Source: Bryobacteraceae bacterium (GTDB taxonomy: Bacteria > Acidobacteriota > Terriglobia > Bryobacterales > Bryobacteraceae). From it: a stretch of DNA of 12,961 bases. The DNA lies in the NCBI GenBank assembly GCA_025929455.1, contig JAICMB010000033.1, positions 1 through 12,961 of the forward strand, given 5' to 3'. Shown here piece by piece: positions 1 to 8,209 of the stretch (positions are counted from its first letter, which is position 1; each line of letters opens with the position of its first letter). The notes below the pieces were generated by a model that worked only from the letters and a program-made list of their open reading frames with translations, had not been told where the DNA came from and did not search any database. The translations under genes were made by a program, and so were the position numbers.

Positions 1-2
1 AC

Positions 3-3000
3 GATGTGTTTAAGGGGTCCATAAGCGTCGATGGCAGCGTGGGCCATCAGACCTGGGGCGCGATCTTCGACGTCTACATGGATATGGTCGAGAACCTGTG
101 CGAGACCGACGACAGCGGGTTGCAGCAGCTCCGGTCGAAGCTCAAATTCATCGGGCCGAAGGTGGTGGGCTGCGGTGAGAATTGGCCGATAGAAGACCCG
201 CAGCGGCAGAACTATCGCAGCCAGATCAATCGACGAGTCGAAATTCTGTTCTTCGAGCCGGGGCAGGAACCTAAGCTCGATTGCCACCCAGGCAGCAGTT
301 GCAATCCGGTGCTCTGCGAGATTTACAACCTCAAGATGTACCGGTTCAAGGTGCTGCCGGTTATGCCTTCGGCGCCGAAAGGCGTTGAGGTTTTTTTGAA
401 GCTGACCTATACCGGACCGGACGACGCCAAGACCGAGTTCGTGTTCCCGCCCGATTTTCCCGTAACGGTGGTTTGGAAAGACAACAGCACGCACACGGAA
501 AAAGTGGGCAAGGACGGGCTGCTGCAATTTGGCGTGCCGCGCTCGCAGGGGCCGTTCACGTTGAAGTTCGATACGGCTGACGTGTATGTTTCCGCCGGCC
601 CGGACGGTTCGTCGGGACAGGAGAAGACCGGCGCGACGGGCGATGTGGCCAACCTGCACAAGCAAGGCGCACGGTTTTTCAAAGTGCCGGCGCAGTGGAC
701 GCTGAAGCAGTCCGACTGGGCTGCGGTAGGGGCGGATCATTATGACGCCGCGAACTTCCGGTTCAATCTGCCGGCGGGGCGCTTTGGCACAACGCTCGGA
801 AACAGCGGCGCGCCGGAAGGGCTGAAGCTCGACCCGCACTGGACGTATGTGCGGTTCGAGTTTTTCGACCGGTATTTCGGGCACACGGATCACAATCACA
901 AGCGTGTGAATATTCCGGCCACGTTGATCGACGGCTGGCGCACGTCGCCGCCCGGTGCTAGCCCCGACACGCGCAGCCATTGGACGATACGCGATGACCA
1001 AGTCGAAAAAGCGGTGCATGCGGTTCCGTGGATCGTGCAGTTTAAGGAGGACCGCACGGCCGAGCCGAAGCCGGACAAGGATATTCAGCTCGGGTTTGAT
1101 GCGGACGCGGGGACGTTTGTTATTTCCGATTCGGCGACGTCGCGGAAGATTGACGCCGTCGCCGATGCGGAGAAGCTGAAGCCGAGCGCGGACCGGTTGA
1201 AGTTGTACGATCTGCCGAAGAAATGGAAATCGCTGAATTATTACACGCGGTTTTCGGATGGGAAAGGCGAGTTCTTCGATAAGGCGGCGACGTTTGAGGA
1301 CAAGATCAAGGGCAGCACCAGCGCGGACGCACCGCTGATTTTTTCGCTCGACGATATTGTGTTGACCGATGCTTCCAAGCAGCAGGTCACGCTTACGGCG
1401 AACGACAACGTCGCGATCTTCTTCCACCGGTTTGTGCAGGCGGCGGAGGCCGGCAAAACGTCGGCGCTCGGCATCTATAATTTCGACGACGGCGCGACCG
1501 CGTCGTACCAGACCAAGCTGGACATGAACGGGAAATACTACATTTCCGATTACCCCAACTGGGTTCGCCTGGTCGTGACGCAGCAGAATCTCTGGGATGC
1601 GTTTGCGGAGCGAACGGAGGAGGGCGGCGCGAACAAGGTGGTCGGAGCCCGAGCGGCAGTGCGCTGGGTGGACGCGACGAGCGGAACGCCGCCCGCGGCA
1701 ACGGTTGCGCTCGGCGGTAATTCCCCTTCGAATATGGCCGCGGGCGCGCGCACGGACAAAGATTTTTTTTCTGTCCAGCCTTTTTTTGAACAGCGGTTTA
1801 ATCTGACCAGCGGTAAGTACACGGGACCGGGTACCACGCAGCAGGGGACCGGGCGCTATGACATGGCCGTGCTCCGCTGCTGCGATCGAGAGGACGACAA
1901 AGAGGTATTTATCGCATTGCAGTATCTGCGGATGTTGTTTAATTTTGCCGCCGCGCCGGCGAACGCTCCCAGCCAACAAGCGTTCATGGACAACGTCTGC
2001 AAAAACGTATCGGCGCGCTGGAGCGGCAATGAAACGGGCGCGGGCGCGCAGAATACCACGCGCTCGCAGTTGCTGCCGCAAGACGATTCGAAAAAGGCGA
2101 AGGGATATGTGGTGTGGTTTCTGCAGCCGGTGCCTTCCACACTGCCCAACGCCAACACGCGAGCGCATTTTCTGATGAAGGTCACGGCGGGGGCGGGGCG
2201 TGCGTTCATGGCAAGCAACACAGGATACGGTGAGTTCGGAAATAACTGCGATGCTCCGGAGAACGGTTACGCCGCCGGGTCCTACACGGGAGCGCACGAA
2301 GTAGGGCACGGCAATTCGCTGCCGGACGAGTATTGCGAGCGGTGGAATGCCGCCTCGTACGGGGAGCTGAGCTTCTGGTGCCGCCTGCCCGGCGACCCGT
2401 ACGATGCGGACGGGCGTTTCGATCCCGGTGTTGCGCCGGCGTTGACGCAGCAGGACAGCGGCATGATGTGCGGTGTCGTAAAAATGCGGAACCGTTATTT
2501 CTGGCATGCCGCGGAGTTCTCGCGCCTGGCCACGAAAATCGCCTTTAAGGTGAAGTACGACACCTACGAGGAATATAAGATTCCGCCGCATGCCAACGCG
2601 CCGAAGCAGCAGTACACGAATTGGCCGATTGCCGATGCGGTGGATTCTGCGCAAGGAGCTCGCGGCAAGAGCGACCTGCTCACGTATGCAATGGGCAAGG
2701 ATCGCTATACGTGCGATATTCTTCCGCACGCCAGCGTTGCGTCACCGTTCGACGGCGTGCTGGTGGTTATGGTGAAGATGGAATTTACATTCCAGCATTT
2801 GGTGCCCGCGGCGGTTGGACAGATTCTGCCGGTGCTGCGATCCATTGTGGCGTCGACGTTCAACGATAAGTACATGGCGACCGGGAAAGTGCAATCCGGT
2901 AAACCGCAGGAATGGGAGTTTAAGAAGTGCCAGGTTCGGTTTTCGCCGCGGTTTGCGGTGACGAATCCGGACGCGAGCGATGCGAGTTTTGCGAGTCACT

Positions 3001-3272
3001 TAGCGATCGCGCAGGGGATCGGGGCGCATTTCTTCGTAACGGTGAAGGACACGACGACGCCGCATACGAGTTGGAATTCGGCCAGCGGAAACCGGCTGCA
3101 GCTCGAGGCGGATTTTACGAAGCCGAACTGGCGGGCGGTGTTGCAGTCGCAATTCCGCAATGCCTTTGCGGAAATGGCCGGGTTCGCTAATTCGGCGGCC
3201 GTCACGAAGGCAAATCTGAAAGCCATCGTGCAGAAAGTAATTGCAAGCGGCGATGTGGCAGACATTACGTAA
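3..3272 (+). CDS. Large multidomain peptidoglycan-binding/OmpA-like protein with putative zincin metallopeptidase domain (5' partial)
   Basis: The frame is open to the left edge, so the true start lies outside the window; the GTG at 6 is only an internal candidate and residues below are numbered from it (1088 aa). Residues 1-24 (VDGSVGHQTWGAIFDVY) look like the end of a peptidoglycan-binding-1 domain. Residues 45-83 end in NRRVEILF, the usual close of an OmpA-like domain, followed by a Cys-rich linker (C93, C99, C104). Residues 125-190 are beta-rich and Ig-like. A zinc-protease signature follows: HEVGH at 764-768, then LPDEY at 772-776, recalling the HExGH...ADEY arrangement of M64-type peptidases, with a possible Met-turn SGMM at 818-821. 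An acidic DADGRFD at 800-806 could bind calcium. The domain calls rest on motifs, and substrate and export route are unknown. Proteins with this N-terminal arrangement occur, to my knowledge, near contractile-injection and type VI genes, but none is visible here. The end overlaps the next gene by 20 nt. Confidence 0.8.
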   Translation, partial: DVFKGSISVDGSVGHQTWGAIFDVYMDMVENLCETDDSGLQQLRSKLKFIGPKVVGCGENWPIEDPQRQNYRSQINRRVEILFFEPGQEPKLDCHPGSSCNPVLCEIYNLKMYRFKVLPVMPSAPKGVEVFLKLTYTGPDDAKTEFVFPPDFPVTVVWKDNSTHTEKVGKDGLLQFGVPRSQGPFTLKFDTADVYVSAGPDGSSGQEKTGATGDVANLHKQGARFFKVPAQWTLKQSDWAAVGADHYDAANFRFNLPAGRFGTTLGNSGAPEGLKLDPHWTYVRFEFFDRYFGHTDHNHKRVNIPATLIDGWRTSPPGASPDTRSHWTIRDDQVEKAVHAVPWIVQFKEDRTAEPKPDKDIQLGFDADAGTFVISDSATSRKIDAVADAEKLKPSADRLKLYDLPKKWKSLNYYTRFSDGKGEFFDKAATFEDKIKGSTSADAPLIFSLDDIVLTDASKQQVTLTANDNVAIFFHRFVQAAEAGKTSALGIYNFDDGATASYQTKLDMNGKYYISDYPNWVRLVVTQQNLWDAFAERTEEGGANKVVGARAAVRWVDATSGTPPAATVALGGNSPSNMAAGARTDKDFFSVQPFFEQRFNLTSGKYTGPGTTQQGTGRYDMAVLRCCDREDDKEVFIALQYLRMLFNFAAAPANAPSQQAFMDNVCKNVSARWSGNETGAGAQNTTRSQLLPQDDSKKAKGYVVWFLQPVPSTLPNANTRAHFLMKVTAGAGRAFMASNTGYGEFGNNCDAPENGYAAGSYTGAHEVGHGNSLPDEYCERWNAASYGELSFWCRLPGDPYDADGRFDPGVAPALTQQDSGMMCGVVKMRNRYFWHAAEFSRLATKIAFKVKYDTYEEYKIPPHANAPKQQYTNWPIADAVDSAQGARGKSDLLTYAMGKDRYTCDILPHASVASPFDGVLVVMVKMEFTFQHLVPAAVGQILPVLRSIVASTFNDKYMATGKVQSGKPQEWEFKKCQVRFSPRFAVTNPDASDASFASHLAIAQGIGAHFFVTVKDTTTPHTSWNSASGNRLQLEADFTKPNWRAVLQSQFRNAFAEMAGFANSAAVTKANLKAIVQKVIASGDVADIT

Positions 3273-4557
3273 ACCGGCGATCGCGGCAGCGCTGATTTGT
3301 ACCGGGGTTGCGCAGACAGGAGGGAAGCGGGTGATTGAAGTGCTGCACCAAGTGACGCTGGAGGAACCGAAGCCGGTGAACGTGCACGCGGTAGCGATCC
3401 GGCCGGCGACAGCGCCCGTTCTGCCCAAGGCGCAGGCGCAACCCGATTACCCGATGGCATTCGGCAACCCGGAGCAGAACTCGCGATTGCCGGGAGCGCT
3501 GGCACCGGGTGCGTGGGCGGTACGCTGGCAGGCATCCCTGGACGGCTCCGCGGCTCCCAATCAGGTGGTACAGGCTGCGAACCGGGTGCTTACCGAGGGC
3601 GGGGGCGTTTGGCAGCTTTTCGACGCAGGCGGCGGTGCCGTCGCACATGGCCGTTATAACGGCAGCCATGTCGTCCTGGACGCCGCGCATGGGCTGTTTT
3701 ATTTCATCGATAAAGATAATTTTCTGACGGCGCTGCACATGAGTGATGCGAAGAAGCTTTTCATGACGTCGCCGTCGTTTGGAGATAACTACGTCCGGCC
3801 GTTTATCACGCGCCGAAACAATCGTTTCGTGATGGCGGGTGTCGAAATGGCGGGCGCGCCGCACCGGCCAACGCCGCCCAATGCGTCGGTGATCGAGTTC
3901 GACGATTTAGGGCCGGAGTTGCAGACGGACGAAACCGGGCTGCTATTCTCGCTCACCGCGACGGGCAAGCTTCTCGTGCGCACGACCAAACTCGCGGTCG
4001 CGATGCACGGCGATACCGTTGTGTTTGCGGTGCCGAACCGGGTTTACATCTCATCGTCGGACATGAAACCGAGAGCGGCGTTCGATGGCGATTTCGAACC
4101 GTTCAATCTTAGTCTCGATGAAGCGGGACGTATTTATCTGGTGGCGATGGAGCACGGGCGCCGGGAGCTTAGCATTCTGAATGCGGATGGTGGGCTGGTG
4201 GGGTCCTACTCGCTTAAACCGGAGCTGGAGCAGTTGATCGCACCTCCGATCGTAGGTTACGACCATCGCGTGTTCCTGGTTTCTGCGTCGAGCGCGGTCG
4301 CGTTGGACGCGTCCGGGAAGCAGCTTTGGGAAGCCAATATCGGCGGGCGCGCGGCGGGGGCTACCGTCACCGCAGATGGGCATCTGCTGGTCAGCGCCGG
4401 ACCGGATGTGATCGCGTTCGATGTTCACGGCAAGCGCACGATCGTGCATTCGTTCGCGGGCGAGTCACTTACGACGGCGCCCGTGATTACGGCGAAAGAG
4501 GAGTTGTTGGTGGCATCGCGCGGGCATGTTTATTGCTTGAGAGTGGCGGGGCGATAG
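3253..4557 (+). CDS. Exported PQQ-like beta-propeller protein
   Basis: This is a 434-residue protein from the ATG at 3253; a TTG at 3241 in the same frame would add four residues. I chose the ATG because it begins a good Sec signal peptide (MWQTLRKPAIAAALICTGVA, likely cut near residue 20). LIC is a poor lipobox because isoleucine precedes the cysteine, so a lipoprotein is unlikely. The mature part has recurring beta-propeller blades of the PQQ/quinoprotein kind, for example HGLFYFIDKDNFLTALH, SSAVALDASGKQLWEANIGG, GHLLVSAGPDVIAFDVHGKR and the C-terminal ELLVASRGHVYCLRVAG. No enzymatic residues are evident, so it is probably a periplasmic or surface binding or scaffold propeller. It overlaps the stop region of the metallopeptidase-like gene by 20 nt, which suggests coupled translation and a joint function. 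No clear Shine-Dalgarno precedes it. Confidence 0.8.
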   Translation: MWQTLRKPAIAAALICTGVAQTGGKRVIEVLHQVTLEEPKPVNVHAVAIRPATAPVLPKAQAQPDYPMAFGNPEQNSRLPGALAPGAWAVRWQASLDGSAAPNQVVQAANRVLTEGGGVWQLFDAGGGAVAHGRYNGSHVVLDAAHGLFYFIDKDNFLTALHMSDAKKLFMTSPSFGDNYVRPFITRRNNRFVMAGVEMAGAPHRPTPPNASVIEFDDLGPELQTDETGLLFSLTATGKLLVRTTKLAVAMHGDTVVFAVPNRVYISSSDMKPRAAFDGDFEPFNLSLDEAGRIYLVAMEHGRRELSILNADGGLVGSYSLKPELEQLIAPPIVGYDHRVFLVSASSAVALDASGKQLWEANIGGRAAGATVTADGHLLVSAGPDVIAFDVHGKRTIVHSFAGESLTTAPVITAKEELLVASRGHVYCLRVAGR

Positions 4558-4683
4558 GGGTTCGCGTGGCGCTGTCAGCTGCGGCAGGTGGCCAAACCCG
4601 CATCGTCCGCCGCTGCACGATGCCCGCTGACCGGCGCGGCCCAGTCGCGTACGGTTTGGTTGCTGCTCCGCTGCTCTGCGGGG

Positions 4684-4699
4684 CAGGCATCTACGCCTG
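4684..4699. repeat. Inverted repeat, 5-bp arms
   Basis: The arms CAGGC and GCCTG flank a 6-nt ATCTAC loop. It is the first of three inverted repeats within about 130 bp of the gene-free interval. It may be part of a dispersed palindromic element, but copy number elsewhere cannot be seen from this window. Confidence 0.4.
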
Positions 4700-4720
4700 T
4701 CGACATGGGTCTGCGCCCCC

Positions 4721-4747
4721 CGGATCGGAATGGAAACCCGCGATCCG
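4721..4747. repeat. Inverted repeat, 7-bp arms
   Basis: The arms CGGATCG (4721-4727) and CGATCCG (4741-4747) flank a 13-nt loop. It sits between the other two hairpins of the same interval. The transcript could fold here, but no T-tract follows on either strand. Confidence 0.4.
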
Positions 4748-4790
4748 AGCCGGTGTGTTCCCCTTTTCATTGCTGGGTTTTCGACCGTGC

Positions 4791-4810
4791 AGCGGGTGTC
4801 CACACCCGCT
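4791..4810. repeat. Perfect 9-bp inverted repeat with 2-nt centre
   Basis: The arms AGCGGGTGT and ACACCCGCT are perfect complements around a central CC, giving a near-palindrome of 20 bp. In RNA this would be a stable stem of about 8 bp. It could help terminate either convergent transcript, be a REP-like unit or be a protein-binding palindrome. A U-tract is absent. Confidence 0.5.
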
Positions 4811-4976
4811 CTCCGCATCACCCGCGCATTTTCGCGTCCGGCACGCCTTTTGCGCTCCGCCCTACCCGCGTACACCTCAATGCGCCTGCCCACGACGGAA
4901 TCTGCGCATGCTGCGAAGAAATCAGCATGTGTTAGTACAGCGCGGTCAGGCCGCAACCTTGGGCCCTAGCAATACG

Positions 4977-5768
4977 CTAGCCCACGACCGAGGCGATTTC
5001 GCGGAGCTTGGCCCACAGGGCGCCTAACTTGTCGAGCCGGAGCGCGTTGGCGCCGTCGGAGAGCGCGCGCTCGGGCGCGTTGTGGACTTCCATAAAGACG
5101 CCGTCGACACCAACGGCCACGGCCGCGCGCGCGAGCGCCGGTATGAACTCCGGTTGGCCGCCGGAGGCATTACCGGCGGCGCCGGGCATCTGCACGCTAT
5201 GCGTAGCGTCGAAGATTACCGGCCAGCCGAAGCCGCGCATGATCTGCAAACCGCGCATGTCGACGACGAGATTGTTGTAGCCGAACGTGGTGCCGCGCTC
5301 GGTCAGCAGGATGCGATTGTTGCCGGTCGAGGTTACCTTGTCGGCAGCGTGCCGTATGTCGTACGGCGAAACGAACTGTCCCTTTTTAATGTTCACCATC
5401 TTTCCGGTACGGCCGGCTTCGAGCAGCAGGTCGGTCTGACGGCAAAGGAACGCGGGGATCTGCAGTATGTCGACGACTTCGGCCGCAGGCGCGGCCTGCC
5501 CGGGCTCGTGAATGTCGGTGAGCACCGCATACCCGGCGCGCTTCACTTCGCCGAGAATGCGCAGTCCTTCTTTCAAGCCGGGACCGCGGTACGACTGCAC
5601 GCTGCTGCGGTTCGCTTTATCGAATGACGCTTTAAAAACGAACGGCCCGACTATGCGGCCGATCTCGCGCGCCATCAACAGCACGTGCTCTTCGCTTTCG
5701 ATTACACAGGGTCCGGCAATCAGCGCCAGCGGGTGCCCGCCGCCGAACTCCGGCAGGGCCGCCGTCAT
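4977..5768 (-). CDS. kdsA: 3-deoxy-8-phosphooctulonate synthase (Kdo-8-P synthase), metal-dependent type
   Basis: The enzyme condenses phosphoenolpyruvate with arabinose-5-phosphate to give Kdo-8-phosphate, a committed step to the Kdo of LPS inner core, in the cytoplasm. The 263-residue protein is full length. Hallmarks are [11 protein letters not shown] at 16-26, [49 protein letters not shown] and [11 protein letters not shown]. The metal ligands of the Aquifex-type enzyme are all present with matching spacing: C21, H190, E227 and D238. The E. coli-type metal-independent class has Asn in place of the Cys. The ATG overlaps the pyrG stop in an ATGA arrangement, implying translational coupling. 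It is the last gene of the minus-strand series; no kdsC or kdsD follows, so the phosphatase and isomerase must be elsewhere. The TAG stop lies inside a small inverted repeat (CTAGC/GCTAG, 4966-4980). Confidence 0.97.
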   Translation of the reverse strand: MTAALPEFGGGHPLALIAGPCVIESEEHVLLMAREIGRIVGPFVFKASFDKANRSSVQSYRGPGLKEGLRILGEVKRAGYAVLTDIHEPGQAAPAAEVVDILQIPAFLCRQTDLLLEAGRTGKMVNIKKGQFVSPYDIRHAADKVTSTGNNRILLTERGTTFGYNNLVVDMRGLQIMRGFGWPVIFDATHSVQMPGAAGNASGGQPEFIPALARAAVAVGVDGVFMEVHNAPERALSDGANALRLDKLGALWAKLREIASVVG

Positions 5769-7423
5769 TCCGCGTGCGTGAGCTGTTCCTGCCGCACGCG
5801 CGCGGCGCCGCGCAGGCGCTGCTGGCGGTGACGGTACGACGCGCCGATAAATGCTTTGAACAGCGGATGCGGTTCGAGGGGCTTGCTTTTGAACTCTGGA
5901 TGGAACTGGCAGCCGAGATACCAGGGGTGGTCTTCGATCTCGCAGATCTCGACGTAGAGGCCGTCCGGCGTTTCGCCCGTCAAACGCAGACCATGTTCGG
6001 TGAGCACGGGCTCGAACTCGCGGTTGAACTCATAACGGTGCCGGTGCCGCTCGCTGATCTGCTCCTCGCCGTACGCCGCGCGCGCGAAGCTGTCCGGCGC
6101 CAGGTTGCAAGGATAGGCGCCGAGCCGCATGGTGCCGCCGAGTTCATCGACGCCCTTCAACTCGCGCAGTTTGTAAATGACGCGCTCGGGCGTAGCCTGA
6201 TCGAACTCCGTCGAGTTCGCGTTCTCCATGCCGCAGACGTTGCGCGCGAATTCGATGACCATGGTCTGCATGCCCAGGCAGATGCCGAAGTACGGCGTCT
6301 TGTATTCGCGTGCGTAGCGGATGGAGTTGATCATGCCCTCGATGCCGCGCTTGCCGAATCCGCCCGGCACCAGAATTCCATCGAAACCGCTGAGCATCTC
6401 GTTGCAATCCGGCCAGTGGAGCTGCTCGGATTCGATCCACGTGATGTTTACTTTTACGCGGTGCGCCAGGCCACCGTGCAGCAGCGCCTCTTTCAAGCTC
6501 TTGTAGGAATCCTCGTACTCGACATACTTGCCGATCAGGGCGATGTCGACTTGGTCGGTGGGATTCTGCAAGCGTTCGAGCATCCCGGTCCAGCGGCTCA
6601 GGTCGCGTTCCGGCGCCTGCATGCGCAGGTGGCCCAGAATGATTTCGTCGACGCGCTGCTCGGCGAAAACGAGCGGCACCTCATAAACGGAGTGCACGTC
6701 GCGCGCGGCGATCACCGCCTCCGTATCCACGTCACAGAACAGCGCGATCTTTTCCTTCATCTCCGGCGGCAGCAGGCGTTCCGTGCGGCACATCAGGATG
6801 TCGGGTTGAATACCGATGGCGCGCAGTTCCTTGACGCTGTGCTGCGTCGGCTTCGTTTTCAATTCCTGCGCGGCGGCGATCCAGGGCACCAGGGTGACGT
6901 GTACGAATAGCGTGTTCTCGCGCCCCAGCTCGTGACGCATCTGCCGGATGGCCTCGATAAACGGCAGCGATTCGATGTCGCCGACGGTACCGCCGATCTC
7001 GACGATCGCGACATCGACGTCCTGCGCCACTTTGCGCGCCGCCGCCTTGATCTCGTTCGTCACGTGCGGAATCACCTGCACCGTTTTGCCGAGGTAATCG
7101 CCGCGCCGCTCTTTCTGGATGATCTGTTCGTAAATACGGCCCGAGGTGAGATTGTTCGCCTGGGTGAGGTGAGCGTGGGTGAAGCGCTCGTAGTGGCCGA
7201 GATCGAGATCGGTTTCAGCGCCATCATCGGTCACGAACACTTCCCCGTGCTGGAACGGACTCATCGTGCCCGGATCGACGTTGAGATAAGGATCGAACTT
7301 CTGCAGCGTTACGCGCAGGCCGCGGCTTTCAAGCAGGCAGCCGATCGACGCGGCTGCGATGCCCTTTCCGAGCGACGACACCACGCCGCCCGTCACGAAT
7401 ATGTATTTGGCCGTCGACGACAT
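5765..7423 (-). CDS. pyrG: CTP synthase (glutamine-hydrolysing)
   Basis: It converts UTP to CTP using ATP and ammonia released from glutamine. The 552 residues cover both expected domains. The N-terminal synthetase domain opens with [20 protein letters not shown] (P-loop-like SSLGKG at 16-21) and [14 protein letters not shown]. The C-terminal class I glutaminase domain has the nucleophile C382 in GICLGMQ and the H508/E510 pair in FHPEF. Length and motif spacing are normal. It sits 8 nt downstream of kdsB and overlaps kdsA by the ATGA junction. CTP is the co-substrate of KdsB, so the placement makes metabolic sense, and pyrG-kdsA linkage is known in many Gram-negative genomes. No strong Shine-Dalgarno lies in the 8-nt gap, so initiation may depend on coupling. 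Confidence 0.98.
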   Translation of the reverse strand: MSSTAKYIFVTGGVVSSLGKGIAAASIGCLLESRGLRVTLQKFDPYLNVDPGTMSPFQHGEVFVTDDGAETDLDLGHYERFTHAHLTQANNLTSGRIYEQIIQKERRGDYLGKTVQVIPHVTNEIKAAARKVAQDVDVAIVEIGGTVGDIESLPFIEAIRQMRHELGRENTLFVHVTLVPWIAAAQELKTKPTQHSVKELRAIGIQPDILMCRTERLLPPEMKEKIALFCDVDTEAVIAARDVHSVYEVPLVFAEQRVDEIILGHLRMQAPERDLSRWTGMLERLQNPTDQVDIALIGKYVEYEDSYKSLKEALLHGGLAHRVKVNITWIESEQLHWPDCNEMLSGFDGILVPGGFGKRGIEGMINSIRYAREYKTPYFGICLGMQTMVIEFARNVCGMENANSTEFDQATPERVIYKLRELKGVDELGGTMRLGAYPCNLAPDSFARAAYGEEQISERHRHRYEFNREFEPVLTEHGLRLTGETPDGLYVEICEIEDHPWYLGCQFHPEFKSKPLEPHPLFKAFIGASYRHRQQRLRGAARVRQEQLTHAE

Positions 7424-7431
7424 ATTGGGGT

Positions 7432-8172
7432 TTACCGTATCAAAAACGCTTCGAACAGCGCGGAGGCCCGCTCCAGATCGCCGGGCGTGTCCACGCCGAG
7501 AGACTCGTACTCCGTTTCCGTCACGCGAATGCGATGGCCGTTTTCAAGCGCGCGCAGTTGCTCGAGACGCTCAGCCTGCTCCAGCGGCCCCACCGGCATA
7601 TCGGAGTATTGCAGCAGAAAATCGCGCCGGTACACGTACAGGCCAATATGTTTGAAGTATTTTTGCGCGTGCCCCTCGCGCGCGTACGGAATCGGTGAGC
7701 GCGAGAAATAGAGCGCGTAGCCGGCGCGATCCGTCACGACCTTAACAACGTTGGGATCCGCCACGTCTTCTTCGTGCTCGATGCGCTTCGAAAGCGTCGC
7801 CATGGGCGCGTCCTCATCTTCGATGAGCAGAAGCGCGGCGGCATCGATCGCGGCTGGATCGATCATCGGTTCATCGCCCTGGATGTTCACGATGATGTCC
7901 GCGCGCTCGGCGGAAGCCACTTCGGCCACGCGATCGGTGCCGGAGGCATGGTCGGCGCGCGTCATGCGCACCGGTGCGCCGAACGCGCGCGCGGCGTCGT
8001 AGATGCGCGGATCGTCGGTCGCGACCACCACGGAAGTGAGATAACGCGCCTGCGAAGCACGCTCGTACACGTGCTGCAGCATGGGCTTGCCGGCGAGAGG
8101 AGCGAGAGCTTTACCTGGGAAACGGGAGGAGGCGTACCGGGCTGGTATAACGCCCAGAATCCTGGTTGGCAC
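7432..8172 (-). CDS. kdsB: 3-deoxy-manno-octulosonate cytidylyltransferase (CMP-Kdo synthetase)
   Basis: It activates Kdo with CTP to CMP-Kdo, the donor for WaaA-type transferases at the inner membrane. From the GTG at 8172 it is 246 aa, close to the usual 245-250. Key motifs are [16 protein letters not shown] (CTP-binding), [52 protein letters not shown] and the C-terminal [14 protein letters not shown]. An alternative GTG at 8187 adds five residues (MLVLC), and a TTG lies between them; neither start has a clear Shine-Dalgarno. I prefer 8172 because the family rarely has more than a few residues before VIPAR. It is first in the tight kdsB-pyrG-kdsA run and lies 22-37 nt after the upstream glycosyltransferase gene, so it may be cotranscribed with it. 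Confidence 0.96.
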   Translation of the reverse strand: MPTRILGVIPARYASSRFPGKALAPLAGKPMLQHVYERASQARYLTSVVVATDDPRIYDAARAFGAPVRMTRADHASGTDRVAEVASAERADIIVNIQGDEPMIDPAAIDAAALLLIEDEDAPMATLSKRIEHEEDVADPNVVKVVTDRAGYALYFSRSPIPYAREGHAQKYFKHIGLYVYRRDFLLQYSDMPVGPLEQAERLEQLRALENGHRIRVTETEYESLGVDTPGDLERASALFEAFLIR

Positions 8173-8209
8173 ACACAATACTAGCACGGACGTGCGCCGT
8201 TTCGACCAG

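Larger units (their letters stand above)
4558..4976. other. Gene-free interval between convergent genes, rich in inverted repeats
   Basis: This 420-bp stretch separates the plus-strand propeller gene from the minus-strand kdsA. Open frames exist on both strands, but their translations are Arg/Pro/Cys-rich, match no family I recognise and lack ribosome binding sites, so I regard it as non-coding. It holds at least three short inverted repeats (listed separately) spread over 4684-4810. None is followed by a convincing T-run, so I do not call a classical intrinsic terminator, though the region must end both transcripts. Confidence 0.6.

Noticed and set aside
3253..3320. Lipoprotein signal on the propeller protein (ALIC)
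   Set aside because: Isoleucine at -1 does not fit the lipobox, and a normal signal peptidase I site (GVA before QT) is available.
4791..4810. Classical rho-independent terminator at the strongest inverted repeat
   Set aside because: The stem is good but no T-run follows on either strand, so it is reported only as an inverted repeat.
4326..5027. A 233-codon plus-strand frame over the gene-free interval
   Set aside because: It overlaps the propeller gene and the kdsA 3' end, is Arg/Cys/Pro-rich and lacks a ribosome site; no homologous motif is recognisable.
5774..7711. Long plus-strand open frames antisense to pyrG and kdsB (378 and 259 codons)
   Set aside because: They mirror strongly conserved minus-strand enzymes, have low-complexity Arg/Ala/His-rich translations and match no family; they are typical high-GC shadow frames.
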